DNA of 64,000 nucleotides from Limanda limanda (GCF_963576545.1 NC_083637.1:23168007-23232006); one strand, 5' to 3'. Positions 18,901 through 32,413 are shown, counted from the stretch's first letter. Notes: generated by a model not told the origin, from the letters alone. Translations and numbers: made by a program.

Positions 18901-21900
18901 GCATGGTCTTTTACTTTTGTGAAACCTTGAATTACCACATTACCTTTGAGATCCTGTAAATATAGCATGAAGTCACATCAGTGCACATCATGGTCCATTC
19001 GAAATGCCCGTGGCATGTGTTGCAACTTTGTAACTGTCCGTGGACATTGCACTGATGTCATCATTGTTTCTTCCTTGTTTTCACTTGTGTTTTGACATGC
19101 TCTATGTGCCTTTGAGTTGCCCTCTGGGGACAAATAAAGTGGTTTTGAATTAAAAGATTAATTCAAACAGCCAGATGGAACAGTTGCTTTGCTTGTGAAT
19201 TTTTTCAAATGCTCTACATTCAAACATAACCTGCTTTTTTTTGTGACTCCTTCCTCTCTGCCCCCGTGAATGCTGGGTATTCTAACAGGATAAAGCCAGC
19301 TCAGAAAACACAGGGGATCACAAACGGTACATCAGGTGGGACAGGTCAACATCAGGCAGCGGGGCTCTGTGATATTTCAGCCCAGGTCCAACAGTATCAG
19401 CAGTTTCTGGGTGAGGAACAACTGCATGAAGTCCACCATTGCTTTCTACTACTTACTCTATGATTTTAATCTAAAGTAGTAACATGTGGAACTCAAGAGC
19501 TTACTGTTTCATCTCCATGTTCCTCTGTTTCTCTGCCTCTGTTCAATCTGGTGTAGAGGCGTCAAGGCTGCTGCCAGTCTTTGTGGATGTGGATCTGCAA
19601 GACGGCCCCCTGCCTGATGGGATCCTATTAGAACACCTCAAGGCCTTTCAGACCCTCTACAGAGAACACTGTGAGGTAGGCTGCAGTGAACAGAGAGAAG
19701 ACACAAACACACTGTTCACATCGTCCTTATTCTCAAGTTTGCATCCTTAGTAGAACCTAACCTAACCTGGTGAGGAAGGTTGAAATACATTAGCTGTACA
19801 GTGCAGCACATAGGTGTTAAAACGTGCTAACAAGATAGCAAGCTCCCTGTACTACTGAGGAATTGAAAATGTGAAAATATTATTAATACAGTTGAAAAGT
19901 TTCAAATACCTTTGTGTTTTTATGTCTGTGATTCCTCACAGGCCGTTCTGGATGTGATGGTCAACCTTCAGTTCACTCTCGTGGAGACACTGTGGAAATC
20001 CTTCTGGAGGTTCAGCCAGAGCAATGACACCGAATCTCTCAACCTGTAAATATCACAAACGCACGATGCAACCAGCGCTCACTACTACACCCTCTGTTGA
20101 AACTAATCTCATGCGCTCCCACAGGCACAATGAGTCTGAGAAGCGACTGCCCAAGTCCTGCCTGGTGGTGCTGTGTAAGTTCGAGCCAGTGTTGCGCTGG
20201 ACGAAGGAGTGCGACAACCTGCTGTATCAGACTCTGGTGGAGATCCTCATCCCGGACGTACTGAGACCCATCCCGAGTAAGTTTTTAAGGCCTGTAAGAG
20301 CCCTGAATGCAAAACTGTCTGGTGAGGTAATCGAGAGTAATTCTTAGATTTACAGGATCTCAGTGTGAAAGCTGATAGAAACTGGGGGCAAGGTTTAGGG
20401 GGTTCTCCTCTATGACACTCTTCAGGTTTAAATCAAAATGTAATTCTCTCTCTTTCTCCCCTCTCAATTTCCACCATCACTGCTTCAGGTGCCTTAACTC
20501 AGGCCATCCGTAACTTTGCCAAGAGTCTGGAGAATTGGTTGACAGGTGCCATGATGGACATTCCAGAGGAGATGGTTCGCATAAAGGTATTTGTGTGTTG
20601 CACGGATAAGATATCAAGTCTTTTGAAACAACCAGAGTCGAGCAAGTGTCTGTACATAGAATGAAAACAAAGAGAAATACAAGATTGGATAAAAAGGCTA
20701 AAAGGCGAGGACAGTCAAAAAAAACCTGAGAGAACATGTGGGTCTTCAGTTTAACCTTAAATAGGTCTGCAGAGGCAGAACACTTAATTGTAAATGTTGA
20801 ACTATTCCGAAGCTTAATAGCGATTACAGTAAACACTCACTTCACTTTTTCCCTTTAGCCTTGACAAAGGTACAGCCAGGAGCAGCTAATGCATTGTATC
20901 ACCAGGCCATTTAAAGATTTAAAAACAAAACAATCTTATGCTGAATCCTATACTTAAAAGAAGGCCAGTGCAGGGACAGAGCTCTGCATCCTTTCTTTTA
21001 TATATTTGTATTTCATGCCCAAACACGACCAAACGTCAACGATTTCTATCAATGTCTATCCAAATGCTTTCTAGATCAAGTTTAAGCAGGGACCACTGAA
21101 CAGGAAAAAAATCCACATTCTTGTTTCACCAAAGAGCTACAGGCTGCAAATGCAATGGGTGTCAGATTGGAATAATTCAAAAACATTTTTAGACGAGATA
21201 CAAATCACACACACACAAAGAATCATCATGCATGTTAACATGTGTGACCTGAATGATGGGATGTAACTGTATCTTTTGTTTTGTTTTGCATGTTGGTTGA
21301 GTTCCATGTGAGCTGGCTGGACCTAATTGCAGCAACGGCCTCCTGACATGCACTTCTTATATTCATACTTTCCTTTCCCCCTTTCCTCAGGTGGTGTGCG
21401 TCAGCTCTTTCTCCCAAACGCTGCGACGCTACACCAGCCTGAACCACCTGGCTCAGGCCGCCCGCGCCGTCCTCCAGAACTCAGCTCAGATCAACCAGAT
21501 GCTCTCCGACCTCAACCGTGTGGATTTCACCAATGTACAGGTCTGTTAGTATCAACAGTCTCTCTCCTCTACCCCTCCCCGGCTCTTATTTTCCTGGTGT
21601 TGATGTTAAAGTGAATTACAGCAGAACCCTGATGGTTTTGACACGCGTTCCCCTCAGGAGCAGGCCTCCTGGGTGTGTCAGTGTGATGACACTGTGGTCC
21701 AGAGGCTGGAGCAGGACTTTAAAATGACTCTGCAGCAGCAGAACTCCCTGGAGCAGTGGGCTACCTGGCTGGATAGTGTCGTCTCCCAAATGTTAAAGCC
21801 GTACGAGCAGAATCCTGTCGCCCTACCGAAGGCTGCAAAGATCTTCCTGCTCAACTGGTCCTTCTACAGGTGAGTGGAAAAAACCTGATCAATATAGATG

Positions 21901-23079
21901 CAGCTAAAAAAAACTGCTGGGTTTGTGATGAGGATACATTTTGTGCTTCTCCTCTGGTTTCTCACTAGTTCTATGGTCATCCGAGACCTGACTCTACGCA
22001 GCGCCGCCAGTTTTGGCTCCTTTCACCTGATCCGCTTGCTGTATGATGAGTACATGTACTACCTGATAGAGCACAGGGTGGCCCAGGCTAAAGGAGAGAC
22101 ACCCATTGCTGTCATGGGAGAAGTATGTACCCACTCATTTTGTCAGTCTCTCACATTATGATACATTTGATCGACCTACTAATTCTAGAAATGTCTGTTT
22201 GTCTGTCTGTATGTGAAATGCACGTCAATAGAACCGTTCATCTTATCAGCTTCACACTTGCATTGTGTGTTGTGAATGGGCCAGGGAAACATGGTGCTAT
22301 TTGGACACGTGATACGTTCACTATTAATAAACTTTGCATAAACAGGGAAACGGCCCTGCAGAGAGCGGATGCACGGCTGAACTGTCTGTGGACCGAGTTC
22401 AACATGTCCTCCTCTTATTCCTTGAATAGATAACAGCTGTGGTTGGCAACTGGTGGCCCAGAGCTGTACTGTTGATATAATTATAAGCAATAATATATGT
22501 CCCACCATGTCATCTTGACAATTTCATTTTTATTTCAACAAACCAGAGACATTCACGGGTATCGCATGGCACCAACATTAATAGAATCACTTTGAAACGT
22601 TATGTTGTGAAGCCTCACAGAACTCTGAAATAGCCAACATGATATGTATGAAAAAATAACAGCATTCAAACATATATGAACCACTCTTGTGAACAATAAT
22701 AAAGCAAATTCAGTATCATTTTATGAAAACCATAGACTTCAAAGAATGGGCACTGCACCAACTTTAATAAATGTCCAATCTTTTGTCTGTGTTGTAGTTT
22801 GCCAGCACTGTCAAGAGAAGAACCTCTCCAGACATGGAAAAAGGTAAACTCGCCACGGTTCTCATCACAAATATGTTCCGGCGTCTAGCGTCTGTTATCT
22901 CATTGTCGTGTCACTGTGATTCTCCACTAGAAGAAGAAGAAGAGGACGAGGAAGAGGAGAGTGAAGACGAGAGCGGCGACCTCGTGCTGCAGTCCAGCTC
23001 TCTGAGCGCGGTCGACGAGGAGTCGATGGAACCGCCCGCCAAGCAGCCCAGGGCAACTCTAAATCTGCACACAGCTTAG
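12970..23079 (+). CDS. rfx1: Transcription factor RFX1 (winged-helix X-box binding protein)
   Basis: RFX1 binds X-box motifs as a dimer and activates or represses genes, including MHC class II and ciliary genes. Seventeen coding exons: 12970-13318, 16082-16179, 16297-16389, 17874-17947, 18107-18398, 18495-18676, 18773-18892, 19289-19410, 19557-19675, 19942-20045, 20125-20276, 20489-20586, 21391-21540, 21658-21869, 21969-22122, 22798-22843, 22931-23079. The N-terminus is Gln/Thr/Pro-rich with the PTQVVQPVQ motif. A Gly-rich stretch precedes the DNA-binding domain (VQWLCDNYE to [12 protein letters not shown], exons 18495-18892), which keeps the R-rich RTRRLGTR wing. The B, C and dimerisation domains follow (for example [20 protein letters not shown] and [19 protein letters not shown]). 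The C-terminus is acidic ([14 protein letters not shown]), as in RFX1 and unlike RFX2/3. It is convergent with dcaf15. Confidence 0.96.
13319..16081 (+). other. rfx1 intron after the first coding exon
   Basis: This 2.8-kb AT-rich intron has no supported gene. It holds one copy of a dispersed repeat at about 15300-15545 and an A-run at 15901-15914. The rest looks unique. Confidence 0.7.
15300..15545 (+). repeat. Dispersed repeat family, copy 1
   Basis: Contains the diagnostic phrases CATACCTCCACCAAG, CTGGATCTGCC...GATCTGGATCC and a TTTTTGTGTAATCTTGCTTACAAACAAAC tail region. The same phrases occur at 17035-17405 (+), 34235-34375 (-) and 60165-60425 (+). It has no coding capacity, so it is probably a SINE or MITE-like family. 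Confidence 0.6.
17035..17405 (+). repeat. Dispersed repeat family, copy 2 (rfx1 intron)
   Basis: Shares CCTCTGCCAAGGCC, a run of GGATCCAGATTTTTA and a TTGTTTTTGCATAATGCTGCTAACTAACAGAC-like end with the other copies. It lies between the exons at 16297 and 17874. Confidence 0.65.
18679..18706 (+). repeat. (AC)n microsatellite in rfx1 intron
   Basis: About 14 AC units directly after the donor of the first DNA-binding-domain exon. Confidence 0.95.
19090..19150 (+). repeat. Short LINE 3'-end-like fragment
   Basis: TTGCCCTCTGGGGACAAATAAAG resembles the conserved 3' tail of L2/CR1-type LINEs in fish. It is a fragment within an rfx1 intron. Confidence 0.45.
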
Positions 23080-25200
23080 CCAGTGATCTGAATAACTAAC
23101 AGGCTCCACTTCATGCCCATGTTTGCTTTGAGTTTAACATCATATCATCGCGTTCTGTCGAGATGTTTGACGTAGAGTCTGTGGCCGTTTGGTGCGTGTG
23201 ATGAAACTGGGAGAACCCTTTGCCAATTATGTATGTTCTGCTTTTTTTTTTGCTGCCATTCTTTTTTCTCTTGGCCTTCACCTGATCATTTACAATCCTT
23301 CCCTGTGCCTTCCCTGTGTGTGTGTAGTGGCTCTGCGTCAGTATCCACTCCTGGCCAGCCTCAGCTGTACAGTATAGACAGTGTGTTCTGGCCTCCCTGC
23401 TGCCCGGCCTTAACCTCTGACCTGATTCTGTGGAGAGATGAGAAGACTGCAGCAGTTTCCTTTGTAAAACGTCTAAACTCCAAACTATCTTACATTGCCT
23501 TTAAAGCAATGAACTATGCAGGGGAGCTGGACTTTATTGGACAGCACAGTCCGAATTATGATTTATATGTTTTTTTTTAGTCTCAGAGTAGCATCTGGTA
23601 TGATACTGCAATTTTGTGATTTACAGCTATTTGTGGATGCCATATTTGACTTTGTGGTTTTTGGTTCATTTTGGCCAACTAACTGATACCCTGTGCCTTT
23701 GCGAGATTAATAGCCTGGAAAAAAAGAAAGAAAAAAGCTTGTATTCTATATATTCAGTATCGGTGGATTATTAAATGAAGGTCCTGTGAAGTGGCTTTGG
23801 TGTTGTCATGAGCTTTTGTGGGCTGTTTAGAAAAGAAACCAAGATTTTTGATGGTTGAGCTTTGTTGTGATGAGTCCACCCAGTTTGCTTTTCATTCATC
23901 CTTCCATCCATCCCTCCATCCAAGCCACAGTTTTTGTAGTGTAAAAGTAGATGTTTATTTTCTGGGTTTCTATGTTGAATATATTACAGATAATCTATCT
24001 TATGTACCTTTTGTGAATGCTGTCAAATATGTAGACTGTTTGTATGTTGTTGAACCATCACTGCCTTAAGAAACATGTCGTGCTGTGTCCACCATCCAGA
24101 GTATTGAGCTATATTTTTATTGTGATGATTATGGACCAAGCATGTAAATATGGTGGTTGGCTTTCTAAAATGACCTTTTCTAAAGAGCACATGCTCAACC
24201 AGCAGCTTCACGCGTAGGCAGGAGCCGATGTTGATTTTATGAAGCGTTGGATTTGTAGAAAAGATGATAGTCATTGGGAGACTGTAGGAAGACCTGATTT
24301 TAAGATCCCACCAAAGAGCACTGAATAGGAAAAAAGGTATATTTACATTTACTCATAGTGACGGTAGACGACTAAACCTGCCAGGAAAATTGAAATCAAC
24401 TGCTAACTCAACAATTATGTGACTTGGATAGTGTCCCTTGTTTGTGCTGCAGAATATTTTATAAACGAGGGCCTCTTGCTGTTTCCTAAAGACCTTTGTA
24501 CTCAAACCTGTGATCAATATTGTAGCTTTATTCTCACTGTTAACTAAAAAGATGTGATTGCTCTCAATGTTTGCCATGTTCTCTTCTTACAGAAACGCAT
24601 TGCATTCAAAAAACACTTTTCTGAATTGAGATAGCACATGATCGATTTTATTTCTGTCTGAACGGTCCCAAAGTCCTAAAGTGTCTGTGAAATGCCGACA
24701 ATCTATAGTGATGACATAAATAATGCTTAAAGATACACTATACATACCAACCCACACCCATGCTAAAAGGTGGATTTTGAAGTAGACTCATTAGTTCAGA
24801 AAAACAAAGCGGATTTTTTTTTTAGGGTTGTTTACATTCTTCATGGGAACACTTGTCTTTGCTCGACTTCATCACCTACACCAGAGTTGTAGTATTTTAA
24901 CCCCATAAAGTTGCGACAACTTAAGTAATAATCGTAAAATGTAAGCAGTAGAGATAGTGATATCCTGACGTTTAACCTGGATCAAGCTCCTAAACCATTG
25001 GCTTGTGTATCTCCCATAATGCAACACTCCATTCTTTAGACCCTCAATACCTCTTAGAATTCCAACCCATGTGAAATCCCAAAACACCACTGTGTAATAT
25101 CAGCAGTTGTATCAGTTTTTCAAAAGCTTCTCCAAAGAAGAATAAATAGAATCACTGTTTATCTGAACTGATCAGTGAAATAAAATTATTGTGTATAAAT
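23080..25200 (+). other. rfx1 3' UTR and flank
   Basis: No coding exon is seen after the stop codon at 23077-23079. The best polyadenylation signal is AATAAA near 25180 (GAAATAAAATTATTG), giving a 3' UTR of about 2.1 kb. An earlier AATAAA at about 25142 is also possible. The end lies about 150 bases from the expected end of the converging dcaf15 transcript. Confidence 0.5.
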
Positions 25201-25344
25201 TGTGGAGTGCCCCTTTAAATTGATTCAAGATTGAGGACATTAGATTATCAAGCGATTCATAACAAAATACAGTTGTAAAAACGCAAGCACCACAGTGCAC
25301 TTTGAACCCTTTGACATAAAAACAAACCACATACAACAAATCTT

Positions 25345-26067
25345 TTCAACATTTTATTTTAACAAAATATTCCAACAAAAAATACTCTTACTTCCATGCC
25401 TTCCATCACACAGCGTAATGTGGAACAACTGAGCAGGTGACTCCAACAAAACCTCTACTTCCATGACAGAGGTTTAAAAAAAGAAAGTGTTTAGAGTCAG
25501 GTGACCTGGTTTTAATTTGTCTAATTTTAAATACTGCAGTCTTATGAATGAACACAGCGAGTCTGAACTGGTCCAGCTTCTGAATTCAATTCAATGTAGA
25601 TTCTGTCAGATGTAACAGAAACAGTAAATATGCCCTCTCACACACGCACACACACATACATACAGATCTCCTTATAAGGTTGCATACGCTCAGTTTTAGA
25701 CACAAACATAAAAAAACAGTACGTCTTTATGTAGAAAAACTAAAACTAAAAACAAAAACTTTGTTCAGTCCAGCTCTTGTTTTTGGTGCTTGCAATAATA
25801 AAGTACACAATTACAAAAGAAATAAAGAAAGCTGCAAACTGAAACACGGATCACCTAAAATAAAAAGAACTTCAGCTTAACAGTATTTTATCTACAGTGC
25901 TCCTGGTTCAGCTTCCATTTGACACGTGTTTTAACTACAAGTTACCAAAGCACTGTGATTTAACATGTGTGCAGTTTCTCTCAGAGTAGGGTCGGGTTGC
26001 ATACTGACATATAGGCCATGTCGACATTTGTTTCTGTTGCTATGACACTTCTGACCCTCTTCTTTCT
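25345..26067 (-). other. dcaf15 3' UTR
   Basis: About 720 bases follow the dcaf15 stop codon on the minus strand. An AATAAA-type signal (plus-strand TTTATTTT) lies near 25350. Only short CA-rich and A-rich tracts are seen. Confidence 0.5.
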
Positions 26068-29000
26068 TCATAATACAATCCAGGTACATCTGTCGCTGTC
26101 GGCCAACACCTGCAGAGACGAGCCTACAAGAAACATTTACAAATCTGAGGTTGAACAATTATGTGTAACACTTTCTCAGTTTTCCTGAGCATTGTTTAAC
26201 AATCCTCAGGAAATAAATCAATATATATGGAACCTTTGTTTTATTGCTATTGAGGAAAATTTTTATATGGTTTTATTGCCCAGCCCTCATTATACAAATA
26301 ATGACTGAATTTGATCTAGCTTCAATTTCAGGATCCTGGTATTGGCTCACTGGCACGTTACTAGGAAACTTTCAAACCTTTTTTGATTAAACATTTTCTG
26401 GTAACAAAGACAAAGAAGTTTTGGAAACAACATGCGTGACAGAGCAAAGGGTGGACAGCTCACTAGGTGTGCAGTCTGAATTTGTGCTTGCATCCAAAGT
26501 CTATTTACACTTCTCAGTGTTTCCCACATAGATGTTTTTGTGTTCCCCACTGCAATATCAACATGGACCCCCACCAATTGATTTTTTATGTGTTTTTCAA
26601 ATTAATAAAATATAGTTTCATTAGAAACTACATGCATTGATTAACTGCATGATCCAACGGGATAAAAAAACATCACTTGGTCTTTGTGAACAAAAATGAC
26701 AAAAATGTTTATTTGCATATTTCTGAGTCAGGTGTGAACATAAAGTTGCCCACTTGTGATCAGATCTGAAAAGGACTTGTGTGTGACTGGGTCTAACTCA
26801 CCTTTGTGTAGAGCTTCGTTGGTCATGCGATTGATGTAGCGAGAGGTGCTCTCAGGAACCAGCCACTTCATCACTGTGTTTACACAGGACTTCCTGTAAG
26901 AGCTCCACACACTCCCACTGAGAGACAAAAAGAAACGGATTTAACTACAAACTGGGAGACAGACAGAAAAGTGTGGGCAAGCAGGTGGCAGAAGTTTCTC
27001 ACCTGGTTTGACCTTTAACCTCTGTCAGGTCTCCAACACCCACGGTGCAACACACCCCTGTGTTTAAGTTCCAGCTCACCTGCAGGTTGGAATGGTAGGT
27101 GTTGGGCCTGGGAACAGAAACAATGGCAAACAGACTTGATGAGGATTGCTTCTGAAAACAACGATGAAGAGACAGCAAATAAACAGGAGGCTGGGCAGCA
27201 GAGAGGGGAACATATACCTGCAGTGCTCCTCATCCGAGTTGGAGAACGCCAGCAACAGCAGACCAATGTTTATCATCACAGTGTTGGTCTCTGGACACAC
27301 CTGATAAACAACAAACACACACCTCATTTTGCTTAATGTCATATCTTTCATTGTTTAATTCAATTTTTCAGACCAGAAACATGAAAGCTAAAAACCATAG
27401 ACTGAATATAGAATGTGAAACAAGTTGGAAAACGTGTACATCTCTGTGAAGTTACTCATGATGGGATTACGGCTGACGGTACCGTATGTTTGTGTACTAA
27501 CCTCTAATATCACCACGTCATAGTCACTGAAGGAGCAGAACTGTCTGGCCCAGGCAGCATCGTTCCTGATCACATCATTGATCAGATACTCAAAGTCGAG
27601 AGTCAGCTGCTCAACACACACACTCTGCAAGAGGGAAAACATGAACATGTATGAAGCTTCGGTCTCTGGTTTCTTCAATGGCATTGGATTCTGCTGCAAC
27701 ACTGTTTACCCCTGAGACTCCAGAACTGTTTTGTGGACTGAAGCACTTCCATTGATATAGTGGTGAGTAGATAATGAGTGAATTTTAATTTCTGGGTGAA
27801 CTGAACATTTAAAAGCTGACTTATCTATTAGCTTCTGAAATGGCACGTGATTAATCAAGAAATAATTGAGGGTCACGGAAAAGTAGTTGATTGCGTGACG
27901 ACTTTTCAGGGAAATATCAACAAAGGACAACTGGATTGCAAATGCTCACAAAATAAACTGGAACAACTGAGGTATCTTAGTATCCAATACTAGAATGAAG
28001 TTAACCACATTTTGAGGCTATGATTGGCTCAACATCTAGCTTGATGTCAAAAGGCCTTCAGATGATTTCTGACTGTAGGGATTTAAGTTTCATAACCACA
28101 TGATACACTGGCACCGACACCCACCTGTCCATTGTGTGGCCCGGTGACCAGCTGCAGGTTCCGCCCTTTTAGATCAGTCACTGTGAAAGGCAGCTGAACT
28201 TTATCATCTTCATAACCTAGAGACAGGCAGAGGGGAGAGAGCCAGTCAGCAGCTTCCGACAGGACCTTAAAGAGGCCAGTGTTTAATCACTCACTCTCTG
28301 CGTCACCTCCTGTATTCTGCTCTGCTGCCCCTGGCTGGTGGAGGCAGTAGTGCAGGTGTGAGTAGTTCACATATCCAGGCTCACAGGGTCCGACCTCCTG
28401 GGATGAGGACGGGGTTGGAGGAGATGAAGGTGATGAGGAAGAGGATTCAGGAGACATCACTTGTTCCGGGCACTGATTAAAACTGTGGCGCCCAGTGGAT
28501 GTTGATGCTTGTGGTAAACTAGTCCGTCTCTCCTCCTCCCTCCTCTCTCTCCTCCTCTCTCCAGTTAACCCTTTGTCTCCTGGTGTCTGCGCTTCCTCTT
28601 TTTCACCTTCATCAGTTTCCCTCTCTTGTTGGCCCTCAGCTTCCTTTAGCTCTGCGCCTCCTCCTCCTCCTCCCTGCGCCCTCCTGAAGAGGTCAGCTGC
28701 AAACTCCCGGGCTCTCGCGGCTGCCTGCGACTGGCTCGGAGACGTGGGGATCGGAGCAGGCCTGCTGGGTGGCAGACAACTTTCGGGAGATCCCTGAGGT
28801 AGTGACGAAGGAGAGGCCAAGGAGGTGGAGGACGGAGACGAGGAGGTTTGACTTGACAATGCTGCTCTCTTGGTGTAGAGGATCTGTGATGACTGACCCT
28901 CCTTTCCTGCAAGAGACATACGATGAGAAGCTGACATGCAAATGCAGAATATCTGGACAATGTTATTGACCCCCTCTATTAACAAAGCACAACCAAAAAT

Positions 29001-31253
29001 GTTTTTGAAAATGAGCAAAAGTAAGGATGTCTAGCTCGTGTGGTCCACCTCTGTCTAACCAGAGCTACTGAAGGTCACATGTACCTGGAGGTGTTTGTTA
29101 TTATAGCAACAATTTCCCTACACAGACGGACGGAGCATTCGATCAATGACCCAATCTGACCATTTTCCTGTGACCTATCCAGGTAAATTTGTAGTGCATC
29201 TTAGACAGTTGACAATTTTGTATAGTCTGAGTACAGGTAGAAGACAAGAACCGAGGAATGTACGGACAGGCCAATTTGTGTGTTTGTGTGCGTTACCTGA
29301 GCAGAGCGAGATGCCGCAGGCCACCAGAGAGTAGCTCGTGTTCAACAGAATAACCTGGTCCTTCTTCAGCTGGAAAGCTGGCTGGAAAGTGGGGAAGGGA
29401 TACACCACCTGGTACCTGCTGTTGATCAGGTAGCCGTGCTCGAGACACTCACCACTCCCTGGAGAGAGAGCAAGAAGATAGATGAGAGAGATGGAAGCAG
29501 CGAGGTGCATTCCTGGAGTGCGTTTGTATATTTTTTACCTGTGCGTATGGTAGTGGCTGCGGGAACTGGGCAGCAGACAGAGCAAGGTTTAGGAGGTGGC
29601 ATGGAGGCGATGGTGATATAAATATCTCTGTTGTTCTCATCACTCATCATCAGGTTCATCAGAACAGAGCTTGAGCTGCGTGTACTATTGAGTGAGAACC
29701 ACACATGGTCAGAAATATAATTACCATTAATTACACACAGCGACATCATAATACAGTCTGAAAAGGGTGTGGGGGGTTAGTGAACGATTACTTACTTGAA
29801 ACCAAAGATAACTATTTTGGAGTGGTCATTTGGCCACTCACACACAGTCAGGTAGAGGTCACTGTAGATTTCCTCCCCCGCAAACAGACGCACATGATGG
29901 ACCTGAAGACATAAAGCAGATGTTTAGGGGACCAACAAGATATATATTCAGCTGAATTATCCACACTCTACTAGCTCCAATTCCAACAGGAGGATGTGGG
30001 AATGAATTTGCCATAGTTGTTTGTTTGGATATGAAACTGCGGGCTAAAACACACTGAGGATTCCATTACCTGTTTGAGTCTACTATGCAAATTGAACTCC
30101 CACCAATAGAGATGGTAGGAATAGAAAGAGAAGTCATCATCCTCTCCGCAGTCGCTGGTGTAGGAAAGAACATAGCGGCCACATTTGGTGAAGCCAAGAA
30201 AGATGTGTCTGGAACCGGAAAGGTGACAAAATTGTTATTCTTTTATCAACTTAACAATGATAGATCCTAACTGTGCATGCACTGGTTCCTAGCAGGTAAA
30301 GATAATCCAAAACAATGCATCAATACTGCAGCTGATGCTGACAACATAGAGGCAGGTTCATAGTTTCATAACCCGGCAGACTGCTATGGTTCTTGAAACA
30401 TAAATGTCGTCATCCCCCCATGTTTGCTAGGGTATACACAGTCCACATGCAATTTGTGAATGCTCTGGCTGTTTAACCAGATTTAGTTTAATGTTTAACC
30501 AGATTTAACCAGAAAAAGCATGCAACTCTCAGCTCACAGAGGAAGCAGAGTATGGTCAACACTTGAAGTGTATCAGGTGCAGTGATGTGACAGGGCCATT
30601 GGAAATAAAGAGGTTTTAGTCAATGCCATTGTAAAATTGGTTGATTGACACCAAAGATTCATATTAAAATGACCCAAATCAAAGTGTGATGAAGGCAGAC
30701 ATTAGTGAAAAAGACAGCACTGGTCGAAGTTCTGAACTCTAGCATCAGACACCCTGACCTGAGGTAGAAGAACAATAAGTTGTCATATCACTGCATCCCT
30801 GTTGGCAATCAGAAGACGCCTGATTCACACACCAATGACCCCATGCTGTTTGAAATGACTTGAGGGCTTAACAAGGTGTAATACAATACATTGTGTGGAG
30901 TACTGGATCACAACAAACCCATTTAATAGACACACAGGTGCACACTGACCCTGCTCTCAGGAACTCCTCGCTGACGATGTTTTTCAGAGGCACATACACT
31001 CGAGGCGGGAGTTTCCTGAACAGGCGCTGAGAAAACTGACCTGACAGCTGCAGAGGAGAGAAGAGGGAGATGTAGATTGACACACATGATGTAACATGAG
31101 GCATTTAAAATGTGGGTCAAAGATAAAACACTTGTGTTAGTGGAAGAGCTCGTTCACGTGTGGTGGCTCCGGAGTGAAGCTGAACAAGGGGGGTTCAGCT
31201 TCACTCCGTTCCAGGCAGTAGGACAGCTGAGTATAGCATTAGAGGGAGCACTG

Positions 31254-31290
<37 letters not shown>

Positions 31291-31746
31291 CATCGGCTCT
31301 CTAAGAGGTTAACTCACTGAGTTGCTGCAGCGGGCTAGCAGAGGCTAACACCGACTGAGCTGTAACGTTAACATAAAACTGGTATTTAGCATTGGCATTA
31401 ATCGCTAGCATGCTGCTGCGGTGCCAGTTACATTAGCTCAAGAGGCCAAACTACGACAAATGACGAAGAACGCCGTTTAACCCAGAGACAGGCGCTGTAT
31501 TCATAGTTTGCAGCATTAGCTAATCATCAACCTGCTAGCCTTTAGCTGAGAGTTAGCCGTTAGCTAGCCCGCTCTTAGCAACCAGGCGGCTTCCACCGCA
31601 GTGCTCCCTCATTATAAAGCACAGTGGTCGGGGGTCACACTCAGGCCCACCTTCCCCCGCATGAGCAGCTTCACGACGTGGTCTTTGCGTCTCCTCTGAG
31701 CCTTCTGTTTGCCGTCGTCCTTCTCGGATTTCGAGCTGGGCGCCAT
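26068..31746 (-). CDS. dcaf15: DDB1- and CUL4-associated factor 15
   Basis: DCAF15 is the substrate receptor of a CRL4 E3 ubiquitin ligase that works with DDB1 and DDA1, and is the target of aryl-sulfonamide glues that recruit RBM39. Thirteen coding exons: 31651-31746, 30950-31047, 30070-30208, 29796-29902, 29539-29684, 29297-29458, 28295-28906, 28125-28216, 27502-27624, 27217-27300, 27003-27107, 26802-26917, 26068-26123. The start [11 protein letters not shown], the segment [17 protein letters not shown], the N-terminal domain ([18 protein letters not shown]) and the C-terminal domain ([32 protein letters not shown]) match DCAF15. The protein ends CTWIVL. The 612-base exon at 28295-28906 encodes the long, low-complexity Ser/Pro and Glu-rich linker known to be disordered and variable. 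The whole gene reads in frame with no damage. Confidence 0.95.
30209..30949 (-). other. dcaf15 intron 2
   Basis: This 740-base intron has no recognisable gene or repeat beyond a short local repetition of GTTTAACCAGATTTA near 30473-30510. Confidence 0.6.
31170..31208. repeat. Perfect 16-bp inverted repeat with 7-base loop
   Basis: CGGAGTGAAGCTGAAC (31170-31185) is the exact reverse complement of 31193-31208. The loop is AAGGGGG. It is in the first intron of dcaf15. Confidence 0.85.
31256..31287 (+). repeat. (CA)n microsatellite
   Basis: A run of about 15 CA units in dcaf15 intron 1. Confidence 0.95.
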
Positions 31747-32050
31747 CTCCTTCCGAACTGTTGTCCCTCGTTGCAGCGGGGCAGCGTCCTGATTGGTCCG
31801 CAGGCAGCACGAGACGAGCCTCACTCGCCGGTGGACACATCCATCAAAACCAAAACAAAGGTATGACGTGACAGAGGTGACATCCTGCAGGAGCCCACCA
31901 CTCTAAAGACCCCCACTGACGTCACTGAGACACCTCCAGCAGCAGGAGCCCACCATGAAACTACACATTCATCTGATGCACTGCAGGTAGATCCTCCACG
32001 GTGAGAAACAACACACACACACACCAACACTACTGGTGAAGACAACACTT
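31747..32050 (-). promoter_or_regulatory. dcaf15 5' flank
   Basis: Directly upstream of the dcaf15 start are a plus-strand ATTGGTC near 31792 (CCAAT box on the minus strand) and moderately GC-rich DNA. The gap to the expected 3' end of khsrp is only about 250 bases, so the two genes are packed head-to-tail. Confidence 0.45.
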
Positions 32051-32055
32051 GCAAT

Positions 32056-32413
32056 TTCATGTTTTTATTTTAAGTTTTTAAAAACAAGTTGTAAAAAATA
32101 ACAAAACAAAAAAAAAATACAGAATACAATAACAAATTCTACCGGAGAGGAAAAAAAAAAATATGTTCCAACAATAATGTTGTCGAAATTAAACAGAGGG
32201 CAGTCAAACACACAAACACATACATGCACACACACAACTGACCCACATACACATGTAGGACAGTTGGTGCTTATTACAGCCACACGTTTTCTGTTCAGTA
32301 GCATACACTGTATACAGACACACAACCCCTGTGAGGAAAATAATTACAACGAATAAAATTAAAATAAGAAATCTTCGTGGCAGGAAAAATACACCTGCAA
32401 CTTAAACACTGGG

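Noticed and set aside
28495..28797. Plus-strand open frame of 100 codons
   Set aside because: Shadow of the low-complexity Ser/Glu/Pro linker exon of dcaf15.
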